A stretch of DNA of 64,000 bases from Salinibacterium sp. ZJ450. GTDB taxonomy: Bacteria > Actinomycetota > Actinomycetes > Actinomycetales > Microbacteriaceae. Both the position numbers and the translations under genes were made by a program. The stretch's first letter is position 1. Each line of letters opens with the position of its first letter. Location of the stretch: positions 2,294,001 to 2,358,000 of the forward strand of contig NZ_CP061771.1 of assembly GCF_011751885.2 (NCBI RefSeq), read 5' to 3'. The notes under the pieces were generated by a model. That model had not been told where the DNA came from. It did no database searches and saw only the letters and a list, made by a program, of their open reading frames with translations. This document shows, piece after piece, positions 1-8,392 of this stretch.

Positions 1-168
1 CGGGGTGTTGTCGCGGGTCAGGAAGCCGTGCGAGACCAGCGTCGCGGAGTGCCGCGGCCGGTTGCTGTCGAGCAGCAGCACGCGGCGTCGGGCGCGCACC
101 AGGTTGAGCGACGCAGAGAGACCAGCCGGACCCGCCCCGATGACGACAACGTCGTACTCCTCACTCAC
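1..168 (-). CDS. NAD(P)/FAD-dependent oxidoreductase, thioredoxin-reductase-like (partial, N-terminal end)
   Basis: The 56 codons present start with GTG at 168 and run off the left edge. They encode an FAD-binding Rossmann turn, [13 protein letters not shown], near residues 8-20, a strand ending in an acidic residue (VLLLDSN), and then the HGFLTRD segment typical of small TrxB-like flavin reductases of actinobacteria. The start overlaps the gltX stop by four bases (GTGA), so it is probably co-translated with gltX. Substrate and the redox-active cysteine region lie outside the window, so a disulfide reductase role is likely but not shown. Confidence 0.8.
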   Translation of the reverse strand, partial: MSEEYDVVVIGAGPAGLSASLNLVRARRRVLLLDSNRPRHSATLVSHGFLTRDNTP

Positions 169-1646
169 AGGGTGTCCTTGAAACTCGTCAGACGCGCGAG
201 CGACGATTCCTTGCCGAGCAGTTCCATGGATTCGAACAGCGGCGGGCTGACCCGGCGTCCGGAGATGCCGGTACGCACCGGGCCGAACGCGAGCCGCGGC
301 TTGAGCCCGAGCCCGTCGACGAGTGCGGTGCGCAACGCGGCCTCGATCGACTCGGTGCTCCAGTCCTCGACTGCCGACAGGGCGGTGACGGATGCCGCGA
401 CCGTGGCTGCCGGATCGTCGCCGAGGCCCTTCAGCGCGTCGTCGTCGTAGCTGATCGCGTCATCCGCGGTGAACAGGAAGCCGAGCATGCCGCGCGCCTC
501 GCTGAGCACCTGGATGCGCTCCTGGATCAGCGGCGCGGCCTTGGCGAGCAGCACCCGGTCGGAACCGCTGTCGACGATGTCGGTCAGGTAGGGCAGCAGA
601 CGTTCGGCGAAGTCGGAGGCTTCCAGCATCCGGATGTGGTCGCCGTTGATCGACTCTGCCTTCTTCTGGTCGAAGCGGGCGGGGTTCGGGTTGACGTCCT
701 CGACGTCGAACGCGGCGATCATCTCGTCGACGCTGAACACGTCGCGGTCGGCAGAGATGCCCCAGCCAAGCAGCGCGAGGTAGTTGAGCAGACCCTCGGG
801 GATGAAGCCGCGGTCGCGGTGGTGGAACAGGTTCGCCTGCGGGTCACGCTTGGAGAGCTTCTTGTTGCCCTCCCCCATCACGTAGGGCAGGTGGCCGAAC
901 TGCGGGATGGACTCGGCGACGCCCACCTCGATCAGGGCGCTGTACAGCGCGATCTGACGCGGGGTCGACGACAGCAGGTCTTCGCCGCGGAGCACGTGGG
1001 TGATGCCCATCAGCGCGTCATCGACCGGGTTCACGAAGGTGTACAGCGGGATGCCGTTCGGCCGCACCACCACGAAGTCGGTGAAGCTGCCCGCCGGGAA
1101 GGTGATCTCGCCGCGCACCAGGTCGGTGAAGGAGAGGTCGGTGTCCGGCACCCGCAGCCGCAGCGCCGGGTGGCGGCCTTCCGCGCGGTGTGCGGCCTTC
1201 CGCTCGTCGCTGAGCTCGCGCTCGAAGTTGTCGTAGCCCTGCTTGGGGTCGCGGCCGTTCGCGAGGTTGCGGGCCTCGATCTCCTCCGCGGTGGCGAAGG
1301 ATTCGTAGAGCAGGCCGGTGGCCTTCAGCTTCTCGATCACCTCGGCGTAGACATCCTGCCGCTGCGACTGCCGGTACGGGCCGTGCGGACCGCCGACGTC
1401 GATGCCCTCGTCCCAGTCCATACCGAGCCAGCGCAGCGCGTCGAGCAGCTGTAGGTAGCTCTCCTCACTGTCGCGGGCGGCGTCGGTGTCTTCGATACGG
1501 AAGATCATCTTGCCGCCGGTGTGCCGGGCGTACGCCCAGTTGAACAGGGCGGTGCGGATGAGTCCGACGTGCGGAGTGCCGGTCGGAGACGGGCAGAAAC
1601 GCACGCGAACATCGGAACCAGTGGCGGTGGAGAAGGAAGCAGACAT
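165..1646 (-). CDS. gltX: glutamate--tRNA ligase
   Basis: Class I aminoacyl-tRNA synthetase that charges tRNA-Glu in the cytoplasm. The 493-residue length is normal for the family. The HIGH-type motif is at residues 26-29 (HVGL, inside [11 protein letters not shown]), the IEDTD segment is at 51-55, and the KMSKS equivalent KLSKR is at 263-267. The reading frame stays open further upstream, but the protein similarity begins just after this ATG. A TAGGAT hexamer (1654-1659) sits seven bases before the ATG, which suggests a leaderless mRNA and supports this start. The downstream flavin reductase overlaps the stop codon. Whether the enzyme discriminates tRNA-Glu from tRNA-Gln cannot be told from this reading. 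Confidence 0.96.
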   Translation of the reverse strand: MSASFSTATGSDVRVRFCPSPTGTPHVGLIRTALFNWAYARHTGGKMIFRIEDTDAARDSEESYLQLLDALRWLGMDWDEGIDVGGPHGPYRQSQRQDVYAEVIEKLKATGLLYESFATAEEIEARNLANGRDPKQGYDNFERELSDERKAAHRAEGRHPALRLRVPDTDLSFTDLVRGEITFPAGSFTDFVVVRPNGIPLYTFVNPVDDALMGITHVLRGEDLLSSTPRQIALYSALIEVGVAESIPQFGHLPYVMGEGNKKLSKRDPQANLFHHRDRGFIPEGLLNYLALLGWGISADRDVFSVDEMIAAFDVEDVNPNPARFDQKKAESINGDHIRMLEASDFAERLLPYLTDIVDSGSDRVLLAKAAPLIQERIQVLSEARGMLGFLFTADDAISYDDDALKGLGDDPAATVAASVTALSAVEDWSTESIEAALRTALVDGLGLKPRLAFGPVRTGISGRRVSPPLFESMELLGKESSLARLTSFKDTL

Positions 1647-1653
1647 CGGTGCA

Positions 1654-1659
1654 ATCCTA
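1654..1659 (-). promoter_or_regulatory. putative -10 box of gltX
   Basis: TAGGAT on the minus strand, seven bases from the gltX ATG; no clear -35 box. The geometry fits leaderless transcription. Confidence 0.5.
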
Positions 1660-1771
1660 CCGGCGGGCGAACGGATGTCGCGGGGCTCAGAGCAGCAGCT
1701 CGACGTGCCATACGCGTGGGAGCTGGTTCGTGGGAGACCGAAGACGGGTCGAGGAGAAGAAGCGCCGCTGC

Positions 1772-2410
1772 TCAGCGACGGCGGTGTGCCCGCCAGAGCA
1801 GCCAGATGCCGACGACGACGTTGACGGCGACGAGGAGGAGGGCAGAGGACAGCCACACGTCGAAGAGAGTCGGCATGATCGGGTCGCCGGGCTCGACGGA
1901 GTCAGTGAACCCAACTTGGTCGCGGGTCAGCGACACAGTTGCGGCAACACCCGCCGCCACAACAACCGAGAGCGGGCCGGTGAGGGTCGCAACCCACTTT
2001 TCGCCGAGCGTCCAGGTGCGCGACATCCACACCATCGCGATGCCGACGATCCACCCGACCACGGGCACGACGACGCCTCCGAGCGCGACCAGCAGCGCGG
2101 CGACCAGGGCGTAGCCGCGCGAGTCGCTGCCAGCCGCGGAGTCTGCTGCGGCCGTCTGCGTGGCGGTGGCGGTGCCAGGCACGGGGCTGTCGGCCACGCC
2201 AGCCTCAGCCCGCGCTTCTGCGGCGATGAACGCGGGATCACCGAGTTCCTCGATCCGCGCGGCTGCGGCGGCGGCATCCAGCCCGGTCAGTTCTTCTTCG
2301 ACGCCGGCGCGGATGTCGCGGGCCACTGATTCGGGAACGCCAACGAGCGCCGCTTCGAGTTGCGCGACGTAACTGCGGACCACCTGCGGGGTGGAGTGTG
2401 TGTCAGCCAT
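1772..2410 (-). CDS. PadR-associated HAAS-domain membrane protein
   Basis: A 212-residue protein. The first ~70 residues look like a HAAS/DUF1700-type cytoplasmic domain ([13 protein letters not shown], then a helix, then [15 protein letters not shown]). After a short Ala/Thr linker come about four hydrophobic segments (roughly residues 98-128, 142-162 and 180-206) and a basic tail, WRAHRRR. The ATG at 2410 overlaps the end of the padR gene by eight bases, so the two are translationally coupled. PadR plus HAAS membrane protein is a known two-gene arrangement in which the membrane partner probably modulates the regulator's targets; the signal sensed here is unknown. Confidence 0.75.
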   Translation of the reverse strand: MADTHSTPQVVRSYVAQLEAALVGVPESVARDIRAGVEEELTGLDAAAAAARIEELGDPAFIAAEARAEAGVADSPVPGTATATQTAAADSAAGSDSRGYALVAALLVALGGVVVPVVGWIVGIAMVWMSRTWTLGEKWVATLTGPLSVVVAAGVAATVSLTRDQVGFTDSVEPGDPIMPTLFDVWLSSALLLVAVNVVVGIWLLWRAHRRR

Positions 2411-2735
2411 CGGTCCCTCCGACCAGGTTGGTAACGGTGTCGGTGAACGGCGCCCACTGCTGCCGGAACAGCTCGAGCTGCTGGCTGCCGGCACTCGTCA
2501 AGCGGTAGTACTTGCGCACCGGCCCGGAATCGGAATCCCGATCGAACGAGCTCACCAGCCCCTTCTCACGCAGTCGGCCCAGCACCGGGTACAGCGTGCC
2601 GATGCTGGCGATCATGCCGTGGGCGGTGAGCGGCTCGGCCAGTTGCCAGCCGTACATCGGCTCCCGCGCGAGCAGGCCGAGTACGCAGTACTCCACCACT
2701 CCCTTGCGCAGTTGGGTGCCGACATCCGCTGTCAT
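2403..2735 (-). CDS. PadR-family transcriptional regulator
   Basis: A 110-residue winged-helix protein. Visible family marks are EYCVLGLLAREPMYGW (helix 1-2 region), IGTLYPVLGRLREKGLV (recognition helix and wing entry) and KYYRLTSAG (wing). Short PadR proteins of this type lack a long effector domain and usually repress their own operon and a membrane partner. The start lies inside an imperfect palindrome (2735-2760), which also holds a TAGCTT hexamer seven bases from the ATG, so a leaderless and self-controlled transcript is plausible. Confidence 0.9.
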   Translation of the reverse strand: MTADVGTQLRKGVVEYCVLGLLAREPMYGWQLAEPLTAHGMIASIGTLYPVLGRLREKGLVSSFDRDSDSGPVRKYYRLTSAGSQQLELFRQQWAPFTDTVTNLVGGTDG

Positions 2736-2760
2736 GCATCACAAGCTACTGTGCAATGCA
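2735..2760. promoter_or_regulatory. imperfect palindrome over the padR start, with -10 box; probable PadR operator
   Basis: TGCAT at 2735-2739 and ATGCA at 2756-2760 form the outer arms. Inside them are CACAAGC and TACTGTG, also roughly complementary. The minus strand reads TAGCTT at 2743-2748, seven bases from the padR ATG. Position and symmetry suggest autoregulation. Confidence 0.45.
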
Positions 2761-2787
2761 CGCTACCGCAACCGGGCGCGAGCGACG

Positions 2788-2851
2788 CCGTTTGTGCGCG
2801 CAATGAGGCATTATGCGGGGACGCATAGCGCCGTTCTGCGCGCACAAACGG
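2788..2851. repeat. long inverted repeat between padR and the DrrB-like gene
   Basis: A perfect 15-base arm, CCGTTTGTGCGCGCA (2788-2802), is matched by its complement at 2837-2851. The 34-base centre also pairs partly (TTATGCG with CGCATAG). It lies downstream of the drrAB-like operon, but no T-run follows on the minus strand. It could be a factor-independent stop, a REP-like element or a transposon remnant. Confidence 0.6.
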
Positions 2852-2868
2852 TGCTCGGTGCTGGTGAG

Positions 2869-3633
2869 CTACCGCCGCGCCGACTTGCGCCAGAGCAGCA
2901 CCGAGGCGACGACCGCGACCAGCATGATGCCGAGGCACCAGAGCACCGCCGGCAGCAGGTAGTCCCCGATCGGCAGCCCGAACAGCAGCCCGCGCACCGT
3001 CTCGTTCACCGGCGTGATCGGCTGGTGCTCGGCGATCGGCCGCAGCCACTCGGGCAGCGTCTCGACCGGCACGAACGCGCTCGAGACATAGGGCAGGAAC
3101 AGGATGCCGAAGCTGAAGCCCGACGCCGCCTCGACGCTCTTCGCGATCAGGCCGAACATCGCGGCGAGCCAGGACATGGCGAGGATGAACAGCGCGAGCA
3201 CGCCGAGCGCGCCCAGCCACTCGAGCGGGCCGCCGGTCGGCCGGAAGCCGAGCACTACCGCCAGGCCCATCACGATCCCCGTCGAGGCGAAGTTGCGCAG
3301 CACGCTCGCGGTGACATGTCCAGTGAGCACCGCCGATGCCGCCATGCTCATCGTGCGGAACCGGTCGACGATGCCCTCGGTCATGTCCTTGGTCACCGAG
3401 ATCGCGGTCATCGACGCGCTGTAGCCGCCGCAGAGCAGGATGATGCCGGGCACGACGTAGTTGATGTACTCAGTGTCCGGGCTGATCGCCCCGCCGAAGA
3501 CGTAGGTGAAGATCAGCAACAGCATGACCGGCAGGATCACGCTGATCAGCAGTGCGTCGAAGTTGCGCAACGTATGCCGCACGCTGCGGGTGATCATGGT
3601 GCCGCTGTCGGCGGCGATGCTGGCGATGCTCAT
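2869..3633 (-). CDS. ABC-2 type permease, daunorubicin-resistance (DrrB) type
   Basis: A 254-residue membrane protein with six hydrophobic segments (about residues 28-48, 60-80, 105-130, 140-165, 172-192 and 224-246). It has the ABC-2/DrrB pattern: an N-terminal cytoplasmic helix, then RNFDALLISVILPVMLLLIF, and the GTMxTR-like start. It should form the membrane half of an exporter with the ATPase encoded just upstream; their genes overlap by four bases (ATGA). The operon is divergent from a TetR gene, as is usual for drug or lipid exporters. The substrate is unknown. Confidence 0.88.
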   Translation of the reverse strand: MSIASIAADSGTMITRSVRHTLRNFDALLISVILPVMLLLIFTYVFGGAISPDTEYINYVVPGIILLCGGYSASMTAISVTKDMTEGIVDRFRTMSMAASAVLTGHVTASVLRNFASTGIVMGLAVVLGFRPTGGPLEWLGALGVLALFILAMSWLAAMFGLIAKSVEAASGFSFGILFLPYVSSAFVPVETLPEWLRPIAEHQPITPVNETVRGLLFGLPIGDYLLPAVLWCLGIMLVAVVASVLLWRKSARR

Positions 3634-4529
3634 GCCAGGGCTCCTTCGAGTTCGGTGGCGGGCGCGGGTGCGCGGCTGTCGGTGAGGGCGAGGAAGACGT
3701 CGTCCAGGGTGGGCTTGCGGATACCAATGTCGGCGATGCCCAGACCGCGCGTCTCGAGTTGGTCCAGGATGCCGCGGAGTTCGCCGATGCTGCCGTCGGT
3801 CGGGATCCGCTCGGTCGAACCGTCCAGCCAGGTCACCTCGACCTGGTCGGCACCGACCCGGGACTTCAGCTCGCCCGCGGTGCCCTCGGCGATGATCCGG
3901 CCCTGGTCGATGACCGCGATCCGGTCGGCGAGGCGATCGGCCTCCTCGAGGTACTGCGTGGTGAGCAGCACGGTGGTGCCGTCGCCGACGAGTTCTTCCA
4001 CGGTCTCCCAGACGTCCTGCCGGCTGCGCGGGTCCAGCCCGGTGGTCGGCTCGTCGAGGAACACCACCGGTGGCGCCGCGATCAGGCTGATCGCAATGTC
4101 GAGCCGCCGGCGCATGCCGCCGGAGTACGTGGACACCCGCCGGTCCTGGGCGCCGACGAGGTCGAACTGGGCGAGTAACTCCGCGGCGCGGTCGCGGGCC
4201 GCGCGCCCGGACAACCGGTTCAGCCGGCCCATCATCACCAGGTTCTCCCGGGCGGTGAGCAGCCCGTCGACCGCGGCGAACTGCCCGGTGAGGCTGATCG
4301 AGCGGCGCACGCCCGCGGCATCCGTCAGCACATCGTGACCGTTCACCTGCACGGTTCCGGCATCCGGTCGCACGAGCGTCGACATGATGTTCACGGTGGT
4401 GGTCTTGCCCGCTCCGTTCGGCCCGAGCAGCGCGAACACGGTGCCGCGCTCCACCTCGAGGTCGACGCCGGCGAGCACCTCGTTCCGTCCGAACGCCTTG
4501 GTCACCCCGCTCAATTCGATGATCGCCAT
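3630..4529 (-). CDS. ABC transporter ATP-binding protein, DrrA type
   Basis: A 299-residue ATPase with Walker A GPNGAGKT at residues 36-43, the signature YSGGMRRRLDIA near 137-148 and Walker B VVFLDEPTTGLDP near 155-167, followed by the DrrA-type C-terminal extension (KPTLDDVFLALT) after residue 270. It energises the DrrB-like permease encoded next to it. A purine-rich site, GGGAGAG, lies about five bases before the ATG. The intergenic region shared with the divergent TetR gene carries a large inverted repeat, so the operon is probably repressed by that regulator. Confidence 0.92.
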   Translation of the reverse strand: MAIIELSGVTKAFGRNEVLAGVDLEVERGTVFALLGPNGAGKTTTVNIMSTLVRPDAGTVQVNGHDVLTDAAGVRRSISLTGQFAAVDGLLTARENLVMMGRLNRLSGRAARDRAAELLAQFDLVGAQDRRVSTYSGGMRRRLDIAISLIAAPPVVFLDEPTTGLDPRSRQDVWETVEELVGDGTTVLLTTQYLEEADRLADRIAVIDQGRIIAEGTAGELKSRVGADQVEVTWLDGSTERIPTDGSIGELRGILDQLETRGLGIADIGIRKPTLDDVFLALTDSRAPAPATELEGALA

Positions 4530-4543
4530 CTCTGGTCTCTCCC

Positions 4544-4589
4544 TAACTGTTTATGACGTACACACAACGGTTTATGTTATACACAGTTA
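4544..4589. promoter_or_regulatory. operator region between drrA-like and tetR genes
   Basis: Perfect outer arms TAACTGT (4544-4550) and ACAGTTA (4583-4589) enclose a partly symmetric 46-base region. The same stretch also contains a direct repeat, GTTTATGACGTACAC (4549-4563) and GTTTATGTTATACAC (4570-4584), 21 bases apart, which is two helical turns. It is AT-rich against a GC-rich background and lies in a divergent promoter, as expected of a TetR operator. Confidence 0.6.
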
Positions 4590-4641
4590 TCCGGATGTCG
4601 TCAACCGCCGTCACCCGAACGACCTGTGGAAAACTGGGGAC

Positions 4642-5397
4642 GTGACCGATACGCAGCAGCTCCCGCACGAACTCCGCGTCGCGTGGGGGCTGGACGCCGC
4701 GGCGACTCGCGGCCCGAAGCCGGGCCTCAGCATCCACCGGATCCTGCAAGCGGGGATCGAACTGGCCGACGAGCAGGGGCTGGCGGCGATCTCGATGGCG
4801 AGCGTCGCGAAGCGGCTCGGGTTCACTTCGATGTCGCTCTACCGTTACGTCGAGTCGAAGGACGAGCTGCTGCGGCTGATGGCCGACGCCGCAATCGAGC
4901 TGCCCCCCGCGCTGGCCGCCGGCTCAGGGTGGCGGGCGGGGCTCGCCGTCTGGACGCGGGCCATCATCGCGCACTACCGCGACCACCCCTGGGTGTTGGA
5001 ACTGCCGATCACCGGCGCCCCGGTGCTGCCGAACAACCTTGCGGTGATGGAGCTCGGCCTCTCCGCGCTGGAGCAGACGCCGCTGGTGCCCCAGGAGAAG
5101 CTCGCGACGATCCTGCTGCTCAGTGGCTACGCGCGGAACGAGGCGATGCTCGCGGCGCAGCTCACGCAGGGGCGCGCGCAGAGCGGGCTCACCCCCGACG
5201 AGGCAGGGCAGCAGTACGCGGCCGCGCTCGGGCTGCTGGTCACCGCCGAGCGCTTTCCGGCGCTCGCGAAGCTGGCGGCATCCGGAGTGTTCACCCAGCC
5301 GAGTGACGTCGACTTCCCACCCGAGATGACGCAGTTCGGCCTCGACCGCATCCTCGACGGCATCGACGCGCACATCGCCCGCCTGCGGACTTCCTAG
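4642..5397 (+). CDS. TetR-family transcriptional regulator
   Basis: A 251-residue protein. The N-terminal HTH is at about residues 42-85 (MASVAKRLGFTSMSLYRYV followed by SKDELLRLMADA) and the rest is an all-helical ligand-binding domain that looks like the TetR_C type found beside ABC exporters. The GTG at 4642 is preceded by TGGGGA, a weak ribosome site. The gene is divergent from the DrrA/DrrB-like operon and presumably represses it until an export substrate binds. The ligand cannot be inferred. The frame is open upstream, but that part overlaps the operator and drrA in another frame and is not protein-like. Confidence 0.9.
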   Translation: MTDTQQLPHELRVAWGLDAAATRGPKPGLSIHRILQAGIELADEQGLAAISMASVAKRLGFTSMSLYRYVESKDELLRLMADAAIELPPALAAGSGWRAGLAVWTRAIIAHYRDHPWVLELPITGAPVLPNNLAVMELGLSALEQTPLVPQEKLATILLLSGYARNEAMLAAQLTQGRAQSGLTPDEAGQQYAAALGLLVTAERFPALAKLAASGVFTQPSDVDFPPEMTQFGLDRILDGIDAHIARLRTS

Positions 5398-5427
5398 GCG
5401 CGGCTAGCGGGCAGCGTCGCGGGCCCG

Positions 5428-6408
5428 CTACCCGCCCGCGGTCTGCACCGCGACCAGGGCCATGCCGGCGATCGCCACCCACGAGGCGAGGCCCACGACC
5501 GCGGCCCGCCAGCCGGAGCGCGCGAGCTTCTCGAACCGGATCGCCGCGCCGAGCGCGAACAGGGCCATCGCCAGCAGTACCGTCTGCAGCAGATCGGCGC
5601 CCAGCAGCACGAGCTCGGGAACCGGCAGCCAGCTGCGCACCAGCACCGCCGCGATGAAGCCGGCCACGAACAACGGCACGATCGGAGGCAACGCTCCCCC
5701 GCCACCGCGGCGACGCACAGCCAGCGACACCGCCGCGGTGAGCGGTGCGAGCATCAGCACTCGGGTCAGCTTGACGACGATCGCCACCGCGAGGGCGGCC
5801 GACCCTGCGGTCTGCGCCGTGGCGACCACCTGGCCGACATCGTGCACGCTGGCGCCGACCCAGGCGCCGAACTGCTCACTTCCGAGGCCGAGCGGATGCT
5901 GCAACACCGGCAGCACGGCGATGGCGAGCGTGCCGAACAGGGTGACCAGGGCAACCGGGGTGGCCTGTTCCGCCGGCTTGCTGCGGGTGACCGACGCCAC
6001 GGCTCCGATCGCGGAGGCACCGCAGATCGAGAACCCCGCCGCGACCAGCAGCGGCTCGTGCCCGGGCAGCCGCAAGAGCCGACCGAGCAGCCAGGTGAGG
6101 CCGAACGTGATCAGCACGATCAGCACCACCAAGGCAATCGCCAGCCAGCCGAGCTCGGCGATGTCGCCGAGGCTCAGCTTCAGGCCGAGCAGCACGATGC
6201 CGATCCGCATCAGCCGCTTCGAGGCGAGCGAGAGGCCCGTGCTGAGCGGGCCGTCGAGCGCGGGGCGCAGCGCAGGCAGCTGGCCGGCGAGGATGCCGAG
6301 CACGACGGATGCCGTCAGCAGCGGGATCGCGGGGACCGCGGCGTGCACGGCCCAGGCCGCCGCGGCCGCTACTGCGGCGGCGGCGAGACCGGGGAGTGTG
6401 GCGCGCAT
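5428..6408 (-). CDS. YeiH/UPF0324-family putative sulfate exporter
   Basis: A 326-residue polytopic membrane protein with nine or ten hydrophobic segments. Features of the YeiH family are the LRIGIVLLGLKL-like stretch (MRIGIVLLGLKLSL, about residues 80-93), the GFSICGASAIGAVASVTRS loop near 140-158 and the GASVHDVGQVVATA motif near 205-218. Family members are annotated as putative sulfate exporters, with little biochemical support. It lies 14 bases downstream of the fumarylacetoacetase-family gene and may share its transcript. The frame extends upstream into that gene; the ATG at 6408 fits the family start. Confidence 0.82.
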   Translation of the reverse strand: MRATLPGLAAAAVAAAAAWAVHAAVPAIPLLTASVVLGILAGQLPALRPALDGPLSTGLSLASKRLMRIGIVLLGLKLSLGDIAELGWLAIALVVLIVLITFGLTWLLGRLLRLPGHEPLLVAAGFSICGASAIGAVASVTRSKPAEQATPVALVTLFGTLAIAVLPVLQHPLGLGSEQFGAWVGASVHDVGQVVATAQTAGSAALAVAIVVKLTRVLMLAPLTAAVSLAVRRRGGGGALPPIVPLFVAGFIAAVLVRSWLPVPELVLLGADLLQTVLLAMALFALGAAIRFEKLARSGWRAAVVGLASWVAIAGMALVAVQTAGG

Positions 6409-6422
6409 GTGGAGCGGGATCG

Positions 6423-7187
6423 CTACCGGTTTCTCGCCGGGTTCTCCAGCGTGCCGATGCCGTCGATCGTGATCGACACGGTCTGGCCGTCGACGAAACC
6501 GCCGAGGCCGGCGGGCGTGCCGGTCAGGATCAGGTCGCCCGGCAGCAAGGTCCAGACATCCGAAATGTATTCGATCAGCTCTGGCACCTTGTGCAGCAGG
6601 TCGGACGTGCGTCCGTGCCGGCGTAGTTCGCCGTCCACGTGGGTGGTGATCTCGAGGTCGCTGGTGTCGAGCTCGGTCTCGATCACCGGACCGATCGGGC
6701 AGAACGTGTCGTACCCCTTCGCCCGCGCCCACTGTCCGTCGGCGAACATCTGGTCGCGAGCCGAGACGTCGTTCGCGATGGTGTAGCCGAAGACGTAGTC
6801 CAGGGCGTTCTCGGCCTTGACCTGCTTGGCGATCTTGCCGATCACCACGGCCAGCTCACCCTCGTGCACGATCCGTCCCTCCACTGGGGGAATCTGGATG
6901 GCCTCGCCCGGCCCGATGATCGATGTGTTCGGCTTGAGGAAGATCAGCGGGCTGGTGGGGGCGTCGATCGCCATCTCCGAGCGGTGCTCGGCGTAGTTCA
7001 GGCCAACGCAGACCACCTTCGAGCGCGGGATGACCGGTGCCAGCAGTTTCGCGTCAGCGAGGGGAACCCGCTCCCCCGTGGTCTCGTACCCCGAGAACAT
7101 CGGGTCGCCGGTCAGTACCACCAGCTCGTCGCCGTCGAGGATCCCGAAACGCGGGTCGCCGTCCTTACTGAATCGCGCGATCTTCAC
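6423..7187 (-). CDS. fumarylacetoacetate hydrolase family protein
   Basis: A 254-residue protein of the short FAH type. The family core includes VCVGLNYAEHRSEM (about residues 60-73), the metal-site segment HEGELAVVIGK (about 109-119), a second stretch at YVFGYTIANDVSARD (about 131-145) and the C-terminal GDLILTGTPAGLG. Members hydrolyse or decarboxylate beta-keto acids or acylpyruvates using a bound divalent metal. The start codon is GTG. Family reactions range from acylpyruvate hydrolysis to oxaloacetate decarboxylation, and the sequence alone does not separate these. Confidence 0.85.
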   Translation of the reverse strand: MKIARFSKDGDPRFGILDGDELVVLTGDPMFSGYETTGERVPLADAKLLAPVIPRSKVVCVGLNYAEHRSEMAIDAPTSPLIFLKPNTSIIGPGEAIQIPPVEGRIVHEGELAVVIGKIAKQVKAENALDYVFGYTIANDVSARDQMFADGQWARAKGYDTFCPIGPVIETELDTSDLEITTHVDGELRRHGRTSDLLHKVPELIEYISDVWTLLPGDLILTGTPAGLGGFVDGQTVSITIDGIGTLENPARNR

Positions 7188-7262
7188 AATTGCCCCATCG
7201 GTCGCGACACGCGCGACAAGTTGTTTTTACGTCAGCTTTCAGTTTATCGGCTGGACGACCGC

Positions 7263-8372
7263 TTAGGCGTCGAGGCGCGTCAGCCAGCCGTGGCGGTCTT
7301 CGACCCGCCCGTACTGGATGTCGGTGAGCTCCTGGCGCAGCGACATCGTCAGTTCACCGGGGGCAGCGTCGGCGGAGCCGATCTCGTAGTCGGCGGTCTT
7401 CAGCATCGCGATCGGCGACACGACCGCTGCGGTACCGCAGGCAAAGACCTCGACGATGTCGCCGGACTCCACTCCCGACTTCCACTCGTCGATCGCGATC
7501 TTGCGGCGCTCAACCGTGTAGCCGCGGTCGGTGGCCAGCTGCAGGATCGAGTTGCGGGTGACACCGTCGAGGATGCTCTCCGACTCCGGCGTGACCAGGG
7601 TGCCGTCCTTGTAGACGAACACGATGTTCATGCCACCGAGCTCTTCGATGTACTTGTGCTCGACGTCATCGAGGAACAGCACCTGGTCGCAGCCCTGCTC
7701 GTACGCCTCGGCCTGGGGCAGCAACGACGCGGCGTAGTTGCCGCCGGTCTTCGCGGCTCCGGTGCCGCCGCGGCCAGCGCGGGAGAACGTGGTGGACAGC
7801 CAGATCGACACCGGGGCAACGCCGCCGTGGAAGTAGGCGCCGGCCGGGCTGGCGATCACGTAGAACGCTACCTTGTTCGCCGGGCGAACCCCGAGGAACG
7901 CCTCCTTGGCGAACATGAACGGGCGCAGGTACAGGCTGGTGTCCGGGGCGTCGGGCACCCAGTCGCCGTCCACGGCGATCAGCTGCTTGATCGCGTCGAT
8001 GAAGTACTCCTCGGGCAGCTCCGGCAGCGCGAGCCGGCGAGCCGACCGGTTGAAGCGGGCGGCGTTCGCCTCCGGGCGGAAGGTCCAGATCGACCCGTCC
8101 GCGTGGCGGTAGGCCTTCATCCCCTCGAAGATCTCCTGGCCGTAGTGCAGTACCGCGGCGGCAGGGTCGAGCGAGATCGGCCCGTACGGCTGCACGCGGG
8201 GACGGTGCCATCCGCCCTTCGCCGACCAGCAGATATCGACCATGTGGTCGGTGAAGTGCGTGCCGAACCCGGGGTCGGCAAGGATCGCGGCCCGTTCGGC
8301 GGCACCCTTCGCGGCGAGGTTCTTCGTCACGGCGAACTCGAGATCTGTGGCTGAGGCGATGGGGGCGTCCAT
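7263..8372 (-). CDS. ilvE: branched-chain amino acid aminotransferase
   Basis: A 369-residue fold-type IV PLP enzyme that interconverts leucine, isoleucine and valine with their keto acids. Its length and motifs are those of the long BCAT class: HYGQEIFEGMKAYR (76-89), TFRPEANAARFNRSARR (97-113) and the PLP lysine in AAKTGGNYAAS (K208). The C-terminal half carries the GTAAVVSPI loop that helps bind substrate. It is 20 bases downstream of leuB, consistent with a leucine-synthesis operon. Confidence is high. Confidence 0.95.
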   Translation of the reverse strand: MDAPIASATDLEFAVTKNLAAKGAAERAAILADPGFGTHFTDHMVDICWSAKGGWHRPRVQPYGPISLDPAAAVLHYGQEIFEGMKAYRHADGSIWTFRPEANAARFNRSARRLALPELPEEYFIDAIKQLIAVDGDWVPDAPDTSLYLRPFMFAKEAFLGVRPANKVAFYVIASPAGAYFHGGVAPVSIWLSTTFSRAGRGGTGAAKTGGNYAASLLPQAEAYEQGCDQVLFLDDVEHKYIEELGGMNIVFVYKDGTLVTPESESILDGVTRNSILQLATDRGYTVERRKIAIDEWKSGVESGDIVEVFACGTAAVVSPIAMLKTADYEIGSADAAPGELTMSLRQELTDIQYGRVEDRHGWLTRLDA

Positions 8373-8392
8373 GGGTGTCCTTTGTGTAGTGC

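Noticed and set aside
636-1454. Long plus-strand open frame inside gltX
   Set aside because: Runs antisense to a well-supported gene, has His/Val/Arg-rich composition without a fold, and reflects GC-rich codon structure.
2512-4338. 608-codon plus-strand open frame across the DrrAB-like genes
   Set aside because: Antisense to the ABC permease and ATPase, full of Arg/Gln/His; no motif. The minus-strand genes have clear Walker and membrane patterns.
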